Made by a program: the position numbers and the translations under genes. From Escarpia spicata (lineage: Eukaryota; Annelida; Polychaeta; Sabellida; Siboglinidae), in the NCBI GenBank assembly GCA_963995525.1, contig OZ023216.1, positions 36,243,468 through 36,307,467 on the forward strand: 64,000 bases of DNA, in the 5' to 3' direction. The notes under the pieces are model-generated. The model was not told where the DNA came from and searched no databases. It saw nothing but the letters and a program-made list of their open reading frames with translations. Shown here piece by piece: positions 1-10,309 of the stretch (positions are counted from its first letter, which is position 1; each line of letters opens with the position of its first letter).

Positions 1-77
1 AACCACAGCTTGTTTTAAGAGGCATTTGGTCTAATATTGCATTGATAATATCTTCATTTATATTTACAAATGTAAAG

Positions 78-365
78 TTAATATGTTTTTTTACTTATAT
101 AAACGTTATATGTTTTATTACTATCGTTTGTCATTTTGTTGGCAAGCTGAGGATCGATGTTTGTAAAAAATGTATTAAATTTCTCTGCTACTTTCTCTTT
201 ATCACCATCTTTAAACACACATTGTATGGGCTTTTTTGTTGTAAACAAAATATCATGTATTATTCTCCATGTTTTTCTTATGTCGTTACTGTATTTGTTA
301 AATCTGGATTCATAGTATATTTGTTTAGCAATGCGAATAGGGCATTTTAGGATAGCGTTATACAT
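78..365 (-). pseudogene. LINE fragment (linker between endonuclease and RT)
   Basis: This open stretch of about 95 codons reads like the linker between the endonuclease and reverse transcriptase of Jockey/CR1-like non-LTR retrotransposons. It shows the typical pattern of a small basic peptide with YYESRFNKY, then KTWRIIHDIL, then FNTFFTNIDPQLA. No RT or endonuclease motif is present beside it inside the window, so it is either a 5'/3'-truncated copy or continues past base 1. Assignment to a clade is tentative. It is unlikely to be a host gene. Confidence 0.75.
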
Positions 366-795
366 TTTAAGATTTGTCTGAAGGTTAGTGTATCTTAATG
401 AGTTCGGATCATTAAGTTTGAGTTGTTTATATAGATTATCTCGGTATTTAATTGATCTTAGTACATGTGTATACCTTTAGTCACCTAAGTGGTTTTCTTA
501 TGAACATACTTCTAAAATTTTTACAGGTAAATGATGTCATGTCACATGTAAAGAACCTGCAGCAGGAACTTCATGTAATATAGACAGAGACATTAAGTGC
601 CTCTCAACTCAACCAAGTTTCTCACGTGTTTGGGCTGTCAAGTTTTCACTTGACTTCTTCTGTTAACAGTTGTAAATACCTTATTTGACAACGCTGTCTG
701 AGATAAATGTTTTGAAAAGGACAACATTTATTATATCTATTATAGGTCAAATGGTAATGCAAAGTGTTTATAATAATATAATTTAAAATTTCATA
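366..795. other. No gene seen; AT-rich spacer
   Basis: I see no convincing coding sequence here. A pyrimidine-poor but canonical acceptor-like site (tttttacag, about 521-529) on the plus strand is followed by a short open stretch (VNDVMSHVKNLQQELHVI) that ends in a stop after 18 codons. This is too short to call an exon. No downstream SNRNP35 exon was found here on the minus strand. Confidence 0.4.
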
Positions 796-816
796 GTTGT
801 GTACACACCTGGGGCC

Positions 817-945
817 GAGTACATTTTCATGAGTACGAGTACAAGTACTTTGACGATGGATAAGTACGAGTACATTGCTAAAAGCTGAGTATGAGTACAA
901 GTACAGGTACGTTCTCACGAGTACAAGTAAAAGTACGGGTACATT
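817..945. repeat. hAT subterminal repeats, left (GAGTAC words)
   Basis: About nine irregularly spaced GAGTAC/AAGTAC words occur here. They mirror the GTACTC words at the other end of the element and probably were transposase-binding sites. Confidence 0.7.
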
Positions 946-1143
946 TTTTAAATATAAATATTAAATAATAATGTATTTTAAAATAATTTATTTATTTAAT
1001 TTATATAACTCAGCATAAGTGAATGTGCAATGGCATCGGCCAATTTTGTATAAGGAAAACTGTAAAAGAAACCTCTTTATTTCATCAACAATGAAATTCA
1101 CTTTGTTGGCATTCATTTCATTGACATCATATGATCTTATAAT

Positions 1144-1322
1144 TTATTTGGCATTGCACCGAATGAACATGAGCTGTTCAAAGGTTGAGTCTTTCAGGCT
1201 CACCGTTTAGAGTGGAATACTTTCTCGGCTATTCTAAATACCCTTTCAACTGGGGCTGATGAGGCTTGAATGCTGAGATGGTGAAGGACCAACTGAGCCA
1301 GAGTTGGAAAATTGTTGCGTAG
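1144..1322 (-). pseudogene. hAT transposase C-terminal (dimerisation) domain remnant
   Basis: Read on the minus strand from about 1322 downward, the translation gives FPTLAQLVLHHLSIQ, then ASSAPVERVFRIAEKVFHSK, a TGA stop, then after one frameshift FEQLMFIRCNAK and a stop at 1144-1146. The core ASSAPVERVF followed some 35 residues later by a leucine-rich block ending in RCN is the signature of the hATC dimerisation domain. The catalytic DDE part is absent. One stop and one frameshift show it is dead. The position inside a TIR pair with an 8-bp duplication supports the assignment. Confidence 0.85.
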
Positions 1323-2091
1323 ACCCTTTCAGAACTGCATTGAGTCACTGTGACGATCTGTACATGGCTGACTGATGTATTCATTCACCTTTATAATCAG
1401 CAATCTGCTGATATTAGAAGTTTGCAATTTATATTTTCTGATCGTAGACTACTGGTTTTTGAGGGGGTTAACACATGTCCACCATATACAGCTGTAACAG
1501 GCTCAACAGGCCGTGTGGACCTTTTAGCCAGGGTGCTGGCACCAGATTATACTAGTGTAGGGGGCAATCTGACTTGAGCCACCTTACTTCTACAGAGGAA
1601 GACTGGCAGTTCTTGTTCTTAGTAGTTAGCACTGTCAGCTAGTGACAAGTGACATGGTCTCCAGACTACATCAAAAGCATTTCCTGTCTAACTGGTGGGG
1701 TAACTGCTAATTGGCTCTTTATGGACATGTGACTTAATTAAACAAACAGGTTTATGGCCTTATGGCCTGAACTGATAGCCTACAATTATTGTTTGCTTAA
1801 CAGGGTGTTTCTGACTAATGAGGCTGCCTGCTGCCATGTTTGGATATCATAGTCATTGTTATCAGAGAATGAGGATGTACTATGTGTAGGGATGGTAAGG
1901 TGGTATTTTATCAGAAATAACAAAGTATTAAAACATTTTGAACATTTTAATATTTTAGGAAAGTTTAATTTTTATTAATACCACTACAGCACATAAACCT
2001 GGAGAAGATCTCAGTGCTCAACTTGGACAATTATTCTCAGTTATTAAGGTAAGATAACCAAATTAATTAATTTTCCCCTGTACATATTGAG

Positions 2092-2260
2092 AAAGTACTC
2101 ATTAGTACTCGTAATGTACTCGTATAATCTTAGTACAATGAGTATGACTACGAATACAAGTCCATGACCCATAAGTTTTATAAGAACGAGTACGAGTCCA
2201 TAACCCATAAGGTTTATGAGTACTTCAGAAATGTACACGAGTACCTGAGTACCGAGTACT
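2092..2260. repeat. hAT subterminal repeats, right (GTACTC words)
   Basis: This is the counterpart of the left array. It includes two tandem sub-units built around CCATGACCCATAAG / CCATAACCCATAAG, plus many GTACTCGT words, close to the right terminus. Confidence 0.65.
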
Positions 2261-2331
2261 TCTGCCCCAGGTCTGGTTGTGTAAGTCATGTGGCATATAG
2301 AAAAAAGTAAACCATAATGTTTGTAAACATA

Positions 2332-2515
2332 CATACACACACACACACACACGCACACACACACAATCATACGTGAGCACACACAGAGACACACAAAAAA
2401 TGCATATTAATTTCACAATGTACACGTGTATAGTACTGTATACGCATGTGCACACGCACGTATATATGCACGCACACCCACACAGGTGCGCGCATGCACA
2501 CAATCACACAGGAAT
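2332..2515. repeat. CA-rich microsatellite
   Basis: An imperfect (CA)n/(CACACG)n tract follows the hAT element. It gives long minus-strand cysteine/valine-rich ORFs that are artefacts of the repeat. Confidence 0.9.
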
Positions 2516-2607
2516 ATAATAATAATATATTGGTAATAGCCGTGATTGTAGTAATTAATTATTAATTTCAGAAAGGTGTGTCTAATATTATGAAATCTGA
2601 ATATTAC

Positions 2608-2732
2608 CTTTCCTCTGTTGTGACATGGTTCAGTCGGCCAACAAATATTGTTCGCTGCGCATCACCGACAACATTCTTGTTTGGCCGATACTTGGCATTC
2701 AAGGCCCGCAAAATTGCACTGTCATGTGGATC
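2608..2732 (-). CDS. SNRNP35: SNRNP35 (U11/U12 snRNP 35 kDa protein) internal exon
   Basis: On the minus strand a 125-nt block is framed by an acceptor (cctgtcag|GATCC) and a donor (GAAAG|GTAAT). It translates without stops as DPHDSAILRALNAKYRPNKN, then VVGDAQRTIFVGRLNHVTTE and E. This matches the start of the RNA-recognition motif and the segment before it in the U11/U12 35-kDa protein (the vertebrate protein has DPHDRAVWRAMLARYVPNK in this place). SNRNP35 is a U1-70K-like component of the minor spliceosome that acts in the nucleus on U12-type introns. The RNP2-like segment is TIFVGRL. The preceding exon (SIDGTD region) and the rest of the RRM are not visible in the window. The next exon would lie left of base 1, beyond the hAT element. 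Confidence 0.85.
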
Positions 2733-3389
2733 CTGACAGGAATAACGACATGATCATTTAAAGGGTCGTTCACAATTGTCGACAATGTACATTTAAAGGA
2801 CACGTAATGCTTACAATAATGCTTATAATGTATTTACAATTAGCATAGTTACGCAATTAACGTACGACCAACATTTTTATTTATAAGTAGTATGCGGACG
2901 AATAGGTAAATATTGACAACAGTTAAAGTGAAAACTCCGTAAGAAAATATAACATTTATGAACTATTTTGCTACTGTTTCACCACAGATTTTGTACAACG
3001 AGCGGTGAAATATTCGTGGCGAAGTTCTATAATAATTAATATTCACATAAAATATAAAATTCACGTATATGTGAACGATTGACAATTAACTTCTTAATTT
3101 AACATGGTCAAAATTGTACACATGTGGCATAAAACAATCATTTATTATTTTGACTACCGATACTCAGCTTTAAAGGGAAACAAAGGGATTTGTTTGGGCC
3201 TATGTATCTAAAGGAGTGAATAAAAACTAGCCGTTAGCATCTACAATCAAAAACAGTATGCCAGCGATTTACTAGTATATATAACTTGTTGTAGACATAA
3301 TTTAAATTACACTAAAAGTGACAGTCACAGCTCTCCTCTGTTCGTCAGTCCCTGAACTCAGAACATTACCGGTACTCTATTTTGCATTG
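2733..3389. other. Probable SNRNP35 intron; no gene seen
   Basis: AT-rich sequence with no recognisable exon. The exon preceding 2732 was looked for on the minus strand and not found, so it probably lies beyond the repeats and the LINE further right. Confidence 0.4.
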
Positions 3390-4195
3390 TTCATTATAGT
3401 CCAGTGGATATGTAAATAGATTGTGAACTATTTGATAAAAGCAAGAGACTTTTGCTAATCTGTTTTATACACCAAGGGAACCATTGTAAAGATTCGAGCC
3501 ATTCCAGATTGTGTTGCGTTTAGAAATGGCAGCCATTTTTTTAAATGGCCGCCAAATTAAGTTTCCCCATATCTTAATAACTGCGCTATATAGAGCAATA
3601 ACATTTGTGTCTAGATGTAGGTCTTAGGGATTAAAGATTTCATATTTGTTACTTTTGGGCTTCTCTGACATTCACATCCGCCATTTTTAAAGATGGCGGT
3701 CATCAGTATAAATGTACTGATATCTTAATAAAGTAGTTCTACGTTATATAGAGCCATATAGTTAACGTTTTTGAACAGCTTGGAAGATAGCGATTTCACA
3801 AAGTATAATGTTTTACCTTCATCATCACGCCTATATCTGCCATTTTTAAAGATGACGCCTTTCAAAGCATACCATTTCCATATCTCAATAACTACACAAC
3901 ACAGAGCCACACAGTTGATGTCAAAATGTGTTTTTAGATGCGATGATTTTAAATACATTACTTTTGACCTTCGTTGACTTTACAATAGATACAGCATTTT
4001 TAAATAGCCGCCATTTTTTAAGATGGCGCCCTTCAAAGCATATAATTCCAATATCTCAAGAACTACACAACATAGAGCCACACAGTTTATGTCAAAATGT
4101 GTTTTTAGATACGATGATTTTAAGTAAATTACTTTTGACCTTCATTGAATTTACAAAAATAGATCCGGTATTTTGAAATATCTGTCATTTTTAAA
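3390..4195. repeat. Modular ATGGCGGCC/AAAGATGGCG repeats
   Basis: Four diverged tandem modules of about 150-175 bp each carry a small ATGGCGGC-type palindromic core (CGCCATTTTTAAAGATGGCG and variants at about 3534, 3680, 3837 and 4010). The last two units (3837-3990 and 4010-4160) are clearly homologous over about 150 bp, sharing ACTACACAACA and CAGAGCCACACAGTT. A separate flank module (3390-3535) recurs at about 4222-4370. No coding sequence. Confidence 0.8.
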
Positions 4196-4221
4196 GATGG
4201 TGGCAGACAAACCCTGTTATT

Positions 4222-4492
4222 CCCATATAGTCCAGCGGATAGGTGAAAAGATTGTGCATAAAAGCACAGATAAAAGCAAGACATGTTGCTCATCTATTCT
4301 ATACACCAACTGAACCATTATAAAGATTGGAGGCATTCCAGATTTTGCTGCATTAAGAAATAATTTTTTTTAAACGACTGCCATTTCTAACTGCAACAAA
4401 ATCTGGAATGCCTCCAATCTTTAAAATGGTTCCCTTGATGTATAGAACAGATGAGCAAAGTGTCTTGCTTTTATCAAAAAGTGCACAATTCC
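4222..4492. repeat. Inverted repeat (imperfect hairpin)
   Basis: The block 4222-4370 (CAGATAAAAGCAAGACATGT ... GGAGGCATTCCAGATTTTGC) is repeated as its reverse complement at about 4388-4492 (GCAACAAAATCTGGAATGCC ...). The arms are about 100 bp and separated by only some 20-40 bp, and would fold into a long hairpin. The same module occurs a third time, in direct orientation, at 3390-3535. Confidence 0.8.
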
Positions 4493-5535
4493 ATTATTTT
4501 TCTGCACACAACCATTGGACTTTTTTCCATATATTTTGGCTAACCGTTTGTTGGCATTTTTATATTTTCTTAGCTGATTACGTAATTTTCAGATAAACTG
4601 TTTTACGTGACTGTAACAAATTTATTGTCAGTTGGTGCCGCTTGCAGTGCAGGTTTTAGTGACGCGTAAAATGTGCTAGCAGGTAGTCGTGCTTGTCATC
4701 TCTTGCTTTCAGCTTCCACCGCTGCCTATCCTCAGCGAAAAGACAAACCGAGTGTGTAAGTCTCGTCTGTCAGTACAGTAACCTCTCATTAAACAAGACT
4801 CCCATTATAACCTCCCAGAGGTAATGACTAATACTGGTCACCATGAGGTACCAGGCTAATTAGATGGGGGATGTAGGAGCAGCACTGGGCCCCAGAGGTG
4901 CTGTGTGCTGTGTGCATGACCCACTAGCATGTGGACATGCACTGCCACCCATGTGCCAGCTATGGGCAACTAGCAACTGCTGCCTTGTGGTTAGGCTTTT
5001 GAGCCAAAGGCTAAGGGAGTAAACCCTGACAGAAAATCTGGTTTGGGATCCACAGGCGATTTGTGTACTCCCTGCGCACACTCTGGCACCCCCTGAACAT
5101 ACCTGTTGCTGGACGTATCAGCCATGCTTTTCCTCCAGAGTACAGCAGATTGGGTCAAGAGAAGTGTCTTACGATTCCTAACACCGAGTCACAAGGGCAA
5201 ACCAGGAACACTTTTTTATTGCCCTGGCATTGGCTACATCATTCTTTCAACAGAGAGGACACTCTGCATGTTCGTAATCGACTCCAGGACAAGAAACAAC
5301 ACGGGAAATGGTAGTAACCGGTTATAGGCCTAACTCTCGATTGGCACAGAGCATGGCGCCTGGGACCACCTCTGACAGTGGGAGAAACTTTTGTCTCATG
5401 GTTAGTATCCGCCTGCTCCAAACTGGGCAGCACCCAGTCATTAGGGATCTAACCCGCCACAGTCTGAAAGCCTGCCTGGGTGTGCAGACCTAATATCAGA
5501 CTACAAACCTCACACCTGCAAAACGACAATGAAAA

Positions 5536-5893
5536 CTGTGCTTCGGCATGTGGAATGTAAGGACAGCGACCCCTGGAATGTCTTCGGATTACGATTTCAT
5601 TAACGATCTAAGAAAGAGTGCTGTAATCGACCGAGAATTGGCCAAGAGGTCAGTTGACATTGCAGCACTGCAAGAAACAAGACTACCGGGTACCTGAGAC
5701 AGGTTCCATCAAAGAGACTGAATACACAATATACTGGTCAAGCAAACCACCTGGCTCAAACCGTCAACATGGAGTTGGCATCAACAAAACTGGATCATAC
5801 CACAGTGCAGACATGGATCATAGACTTGTCATCTCAAATATGAAACTGTCAACGAAGTCCTACAACAGTGGAAAGAAACAAAGGTTGATATAA
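5536..5893 (+). pseudogene. LINE endonuclease domain, truncated
   Basis: Translation from about 5536 gives LCFGMWNVRT and then RELAKRSVDIAALQETRLPG before a stop. After a frameshift it continues with IKETEYTIYWSSKPP, RQHGVGI and MDHRLV. N-V-R-T and L-Q-E-T are the asparagine and glutamate motifs of APE-type endonucleases. The remainder of the nuclease, including the GDFN and SDH motifs, has been deleted: the sequence jumps to the linker at about 5855. It cannot encode an active nuclease. Confidence 0.8.
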
Positions 5894-5981
5894 CCAAATC
5901 TTGTATCCAACAACTGTCAACAAATTACAATGCAAACCTCAGAATTGATCAACTAGATGAAAACGGGAATGCAAATGATTA

Positions 5982-7600
5982 TTGGCGGCTTCTCAAACAA
6001 TTCATAAATCAGCCTTGGACACTGTTGGCATAAGATCTTGTCATAACCCAGACTGGTTCACAAGTAGTCTTGGCACTATGAAACTGGTACTTGAGGTAAA
6101 AGGCAAAGCACTCCTGGAATTCAAAAGCAGACTAAATGAGATCACCAGTGCTTGCTATATGGCTTCCCGAAGTCTTGCTCAAAGAAAAGCCAGGCAAGCG
6201 CTTAACCAATACTACATTGGCCTAACTGAGGATATCGAGACAGCGGCAAACAATCGGAACCTAAAAAGATACGTATGTGGGCATAAAAACAGCTACAGGT
6301 CTCACAATAAGGAAAACTGAACCTCTCAAATTGAAAGATGGTGTCACACTAACAAAAAAAGATGACCAAATTAATCACGGATTAAGCACTTCTCTGACCT
6401 TTATGGCACAGAAAGACTGTATTCTGTGTCTACAATTGACAAAGTCCCTAGGATGGAGATTATGGTAAACTTGATGACGAACCACAGTTCACATAGATGG
6501 AGGCAGTTGTTGCCAGAGTGTCAAATAATAAACGCTCTGGTCGAGATGCAATACCTGCAGAGCTGATTAATGCTGGCAGTCAACTGACGGCAATAACTAC
6601 ATAGGAATATATCTGCTCAGTGTAGTAGGGAAAATATTTGCATGTATCATCCTCACATGTCTACAAACTTTGGCAGAATGCGTATACCCCAATTCACAAT
6701 GTGGTTTTCGCTATGGCAGAGGAACTGCACAAATGATCTTCTGTGTAGAACAACTACAAGAGAAACTAAGGGAGAAACATATGCCACTCCATGTAGCCTT
6801 TGTGGATCTCACAAAAGCTTTTGATTATGTAAACAGAGAAATTCTCTTCACGGTCCTGAAGAAAGTTGCGTGTCCACCAGTACTACTCAGTCTTATCCAA
6901 GCCTTCCACAACAACATGCAAGGCACAGCTCAGGCTGACGGATCAATATCTGAGCCCTTTCCCATTAAAAATGGTGTGAAGCAGGGATGTGTTCCGGCGC
7001 TGATGCGTTTTGGAATATTTTTCTCCAGTCCTCTCAAACAAGCTGTGCAAAATGCCAACATTGCTCATCCTGGAGTTGGTCTGAGGACCAGGCTTGATGC
7101 AAACATCTACTCAACGTCACGCTTGAAGACCAATACAAAAACAACAGCACTTCACGTGTGCGAGGCCCTCTATGCTGCCTTCTGCTCCCATTCTGAGGAA
7201 ATGTTACAACTAATCTTGAACAACTTCGCAAATAGTTGCACAGGTTTTTTGGCCTCAAAATCAATGTCAAAAAGACTGTCACCATGAGCCATGGGAATCA
7301 AGAAGCCAAAATCACTGTTAATGGTGAACCCATCGAAACTGTGGAGAATTTATCCTACTTAGACTCTATAATGTCTAAAAAATTTACACATGACAAAGAA
7401 TTGAACACAAGACTTGGCAAAGCAGCAACATCCTTCGGAAGACTTATGAATCATGTCTGGTCCAACAATAGCCTAACATTGCACACCAAGCTGAAAATGT
7501 ACCATGCTTGTGTTGTCAGCATTTTATTGTATGGTTCAGAGACATGGACCGCAAACAAGAATGGAAACTCAACAGTTTTCATTTTCGTTGCCTGCGAACA
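5982..7600 (+). pseudogene. LINE reverse transcriptase, multiply broken
   Basis: Frames in order: linker (NPDWFTSSLGTMKLVLEVK, then ARQALNQYYIGLTEDIETAA), RT fingers (SNNKRSGRDAIPAELINAGS in another frame near 6520), QCGFRYGRGTAQMIF, motif A in VDLTKAFDYVNRE (about 6800), and motif B in NGVKQGC (about 6970). The catalytic YADD box is destroyed: where the family has ALYADDCAL, this copy reads ALYAAFCSHS after a small deletion (about 7170). The thumb and C-terminal part follow at 7236-7600 with GLKINVKKT, ENLSYLDSIM and LYGSETWTANKN. It is dead by both frameshift and active-site loss. Confidence 0.85.
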
Positions 7601-8250
7601 ATCCTTGGTGTAAAATGACAGGATAAAATTACTAATCTCGAGATCCTGCAGCGCTGCAAGTAAACGCCACTAAGCAACATCCTCAAACACAGACGCCTAC
7701 GATGGCTTGGACACGTACAACATATGCCCAATGACCGCCTCCCAAAGGCCATCCTCTATGGGGAGTTGACTGAAGGCAAATGTCCAGTAGGCAGACTCAA
7801 ATTAAGATTCAAAGATGTGGTCAAGAGAGATCTAAAAGACTATGGCATTGACCCTTTACATTGGTAGACTACTAGACTTTTGCTGAGGACAGAGTCATCT
7901 GGCGAGCCTGTCTCACTGGTGGTTCAGCAAATGACATCAAAGCTTACCATACCAGATAACCCAGGAAACCATGCATGCGAGACATCATGCCAGAAACCCA
8001 AGTCAACCTACCTGATGCAGCTACAACAAGCATTGTCTCTTGAGAAAGAAGCTGGCCTTTATTCTACCAGGCAAGTTTATTTCAAAAGTTCATACGCTTA
8101 CAGCAAATCCAACTGTGAAAACGATTTTCATTGCCAAATTTGCTTTGTCATTTCAACTAATAAAAAGGTTATGTCTGCGTGGTGCACCCTGTGACATTTT
8201 AACAGATGTTACAAGTGTAACTCATCTTCTGAATTGAAGGAAATAAAAAA
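7600..8250 (+). pseudogene. LINE C-terminal tail and 3' end
   Basis: Beyond the RT the frames read LRTILGVKWQDKITNLEILQ, LRWLGHVQHMPNDRLPKAIL, and GRLKLRFKDVVKRDLKDYGI, followed by WRACLTGGSANDIKAYHT in another frame. This is the usual C-terminal tail of this LINE group. Several stops interrupt it. No separate gene is indicated by the open stretches at 7880-8237. Confidence 0.75.
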
Positions 8251-8647
8251 TGAGCTCGCATATTTATGTGCATGCCGAGGAAAACGTACATTCATTGATG
8301 AAGCATCGAGGGTGCATCTCAAAAACTCTCAATATATCACTCTCAACCATCGGGCACTGTGAGATTTCACTAGAATCTCCCACTTGGAAAATAAATACTT
8401 AGTAAACAACTGGCGTGATATTGTTAATAGTAGTTGCATTAACTCTTTCGTATTAACCCAAACAATTGTTTTTTCTTTCCCATAAATTTATCTAGTTATG
8501 GCTTTCGACGTTCTATGAACATAATGACAATAATGATTGGAGTGAGCAATATGTATTTCACGTCTGTTTACCCTTTTCCAACTCAATATTACAACTGTAT
8601 ACTTTCAGTTGTCTCATTTTGACAAGAAACACTTATCAATGGAGCTG
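8251..8647. other. No gene seen
   Basis: AT-rich spacer between the LINE and the minisatellite. It could be part of the intron upstream of the exon at 8949. Confidence 0.4.
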
Positions 8648-8948
8648 TGCAGTGTACAAGTGTCCGTGTCCTACAGTCCCTACCTGCAGTGTACAAGTGT
8701 CTGTGTCGTACAGTCCCTACCTGCAGTGTACAAGTGTCTGTGTCCTACAGTCCCTACCTGCAGTGTACAAGTGTCTGTGTCCTACAGTCCCTACCTGCAG
8801 TGTACAAGTGTCTGTGTCCTACAGTCCCTACCTGCAGTGTACAAGTGTCTGTGTCCTACAGTCCCTACCTGCAGTGTACAAGTGTCTGTGTCCTACAGTC
8901 CCTACCTGCAGTGTACAAGTGTCTGTGTCCTACAGTGCCTACCTGCAG
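8648..8948 (+). repeat. 37-bp minisatellite (about 8 copies)
   Basis: TGCAGTGTACAAG recurs exactly every 37 bp at 8648, 8685, 8722, 8759, 8796, 8833, 8870 and 8907. A final half-unit ends at 8948. Copies are nearly identical. Because 37 is not a multiple of three and the unit has no stop in any forward frame, all three plus frames stay open, giving overlapping 127-148-codon ORFs with a 37-residue period. These are not proteins. Each unit contains CCTACAGTCCCTACCTGCAG, which looks like a 3' splice site. Confidence 0.95.
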
Positions 8949-9042
8949 TGTGCCGTCGATGCTGCCGGCCAACAGCGGGTCATACTCCCTAAGAATGGGC
9001 GCCCACGACTCCAGCGATTCAGCAGTCATTGATTCCGTCCAG
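8949..9042 (+). CDS. Putative host exon of unknown gene
   Basis: A 94-nt block follows the last minisatellite unit (acceptor TACCTGCAG) and ends in a good donor (GTCCAG|GTATGT). In one frame it reads VPSMLPANSGSYSLRMGAHD and then SSDSAVIDSVQ, with higher GC than its surroundings. I do not recognise the protein. Splice borders and composition favour a real exon. The upstream and downstream partners are not identified, and the other two frames are also partly open, so this is moderate evidence only. Confidence 0.45.
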
Positions 9043-10309
9043 GTATGTCAACCAAACACGTGTATCAATGCACATTTGGAAACGGAGAGCTGAAAGACCA
9101 AACGATGTTGTTCATCTACAGAAGAATGTAATTAAATGGGCCGACTAGATGGCTTGCACTTCGGGCGCCAAACTTTCAAGGATTAATCTGCGACCCATTG
9201 GAAGAGTAGCCTTTATTTATAAAATTCTTTGTTCGTTAATGGTTCTTAATGGTTTGAGTGGTCATACATGACGTTAGAAGAACGTCAATCGGTTGTTAAC
9301 AACGTTTCGTGAGTTTTCTGGGATTGTTCCAAGCTGCGTGCTTCCCAGTCCAGTTAAGTTGAGATGATGTTCAAACAATTTAACAGACCGCCAGGGGTTG
9401 AAGTTAAAGTGTTTTGAGCAGTCTTAATGACTGCATATCGTGCTATCAGCTTTGTAAGAACATACAGTTGCCTTTTACGTAGATGGTCCACCGATCATTT
9501 GAGTTCGTTTTACACTGCATCAAAAAATTATGTCCTGTGAGTGTATGTGTGTGTGTGTGTGTAGCGCCGTTCGTAGATAGGCATTTTTGCTAAGTTAAGA
9601 CAATATAGCTGTGTAAACGCCCATAGATCAGTTGGCTGTTTACAAACTTTGAACTAAATCAAAGCAAACTAGCTTCTAGTTAAATTATTTAGTTACTTAA
9701 GATAGATATCAACATCAATCAGTATTGATTAGGTTTGCATTTGCTATCCCTTCAGCCCCAGTAGAAACACTGTTAAGTGTAGCTGGAAAGGTGTTCTATG
9801 CAGAATGGTGCTGCTAAAATGGCAGCACCTTTGAATCCCTCATGTTCTTGAAATGTAATAACCCATGCAGTATGTAACAGCCATTCTACACTTCCCTGCA
9901 CACTTGGGCAGAACCATAATTAATATTGGATGTTGACAAATGTTAACAAATAAACTGTTCTGCAAACCACTATTTTGGAGGGATATGTCAAAACTGCTCA
10001 TAGGCTTATAGCACCTGACCACTACCCAACTGTCTCTCCTCTTCAATGCAGAAACTATAAATTCTATATAACCATAGACAAAATCACAAATCCTTTCTGT
10101 ATCCGCCATCCTGTTTCCTGGGATGAGGGAGAAGGATAGTGTGAAGATAACTACCGGTAATGACCAAATTCGAACCATGTATGGCAGTAAATGTACAAAA
10201 TTATTATTTTTTAACTACTGGGGTAGTAACTAATTAATAACATCATGAGTCATGACTGTTGGCAGTGTTGCTAGTCCACAAACATGTAATTTCCATGATG
10301 TGTGAGCAA
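9043..10309. other. No gene seen; short (TG)n at 9543-9562
   Basis: Mixed-composition sequence with one short TG microsatellite. The minus-strand open stretch 9840-10178 shows no recognisable motif. Confidence 0.4.

Larger units (their letters stand above)
804..2275 (-). mobile_element. Degenerate hAT DNA transposon
   Basis: The element is bounded by an exact 8-bp duplication, GTTGTGTA, at 796-803 and 2276-2283. Its ends form a short terminal inverted repeat: left CACACCTGGGGC, right (reverse complement) CAGACCTGGGGC, 11 of 12 identical. Both subterminal regions are packed with GTACTCGTA-type words. Eight-base target duplications, CAG-like ends and subterminal transposase-binding repeats are known traits of the hAT superfamily. 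A decayed hAT C-terminal domain lies inside on the minus strand, which fixes the orientation. The remaining interior is not recognisable coding sequence, so the element is non-autonomous. It lies in the probable intron downstream of the SNRNP35 exon. Confidence 0.9.
4800..8250 (+). mobile_element. Degenerate LINE (APE-endonuclease type, CFDP2-like)
   Basis: A near-full-length but dead non-LTR retrotransposon. In order, it shows a GC-richer 5' leader (4860-5520), the start of an APE-type endonuclease (from about 5536), a linker, a reverse transcriptase (about 6490-7590) and a C-terminal tail (to about 7990). The endonuclease opens with LCFGMWNVRT and DIAALQETRL, as in the craniofacial-development-protein-2-like LINE proteins that are common in invertebrates. 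Many stops and frameshifts break it. The 3' end is somewhere near 8100-8250, without an obvious poly-A tail. Confidence 0.85.

Noticed and set aside
2007..2050. Plus-strand exon-like block HKPGEDLSAQLGQLFSVIK with donor GTAAGA
   Set aside because: It lies inside the hAT element, opposite to its transposase, is only about 15 codons long, and no partner exon was found.
8648..8948. CRISPR-like array
   Set aside because: Units are directly adjacent with no unique spacers, and the genome is eukaryotic. The same applies to the 25-bp arrays at 22.5 and 35.6 kb.
8609..9093. Three overlapping repetitive ORFs of 127-148 codons
   Set aside because: The 37-bp unit is not a multiple of three and lacks stops in all forward frames. 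The frames are a property of the minisatellite.
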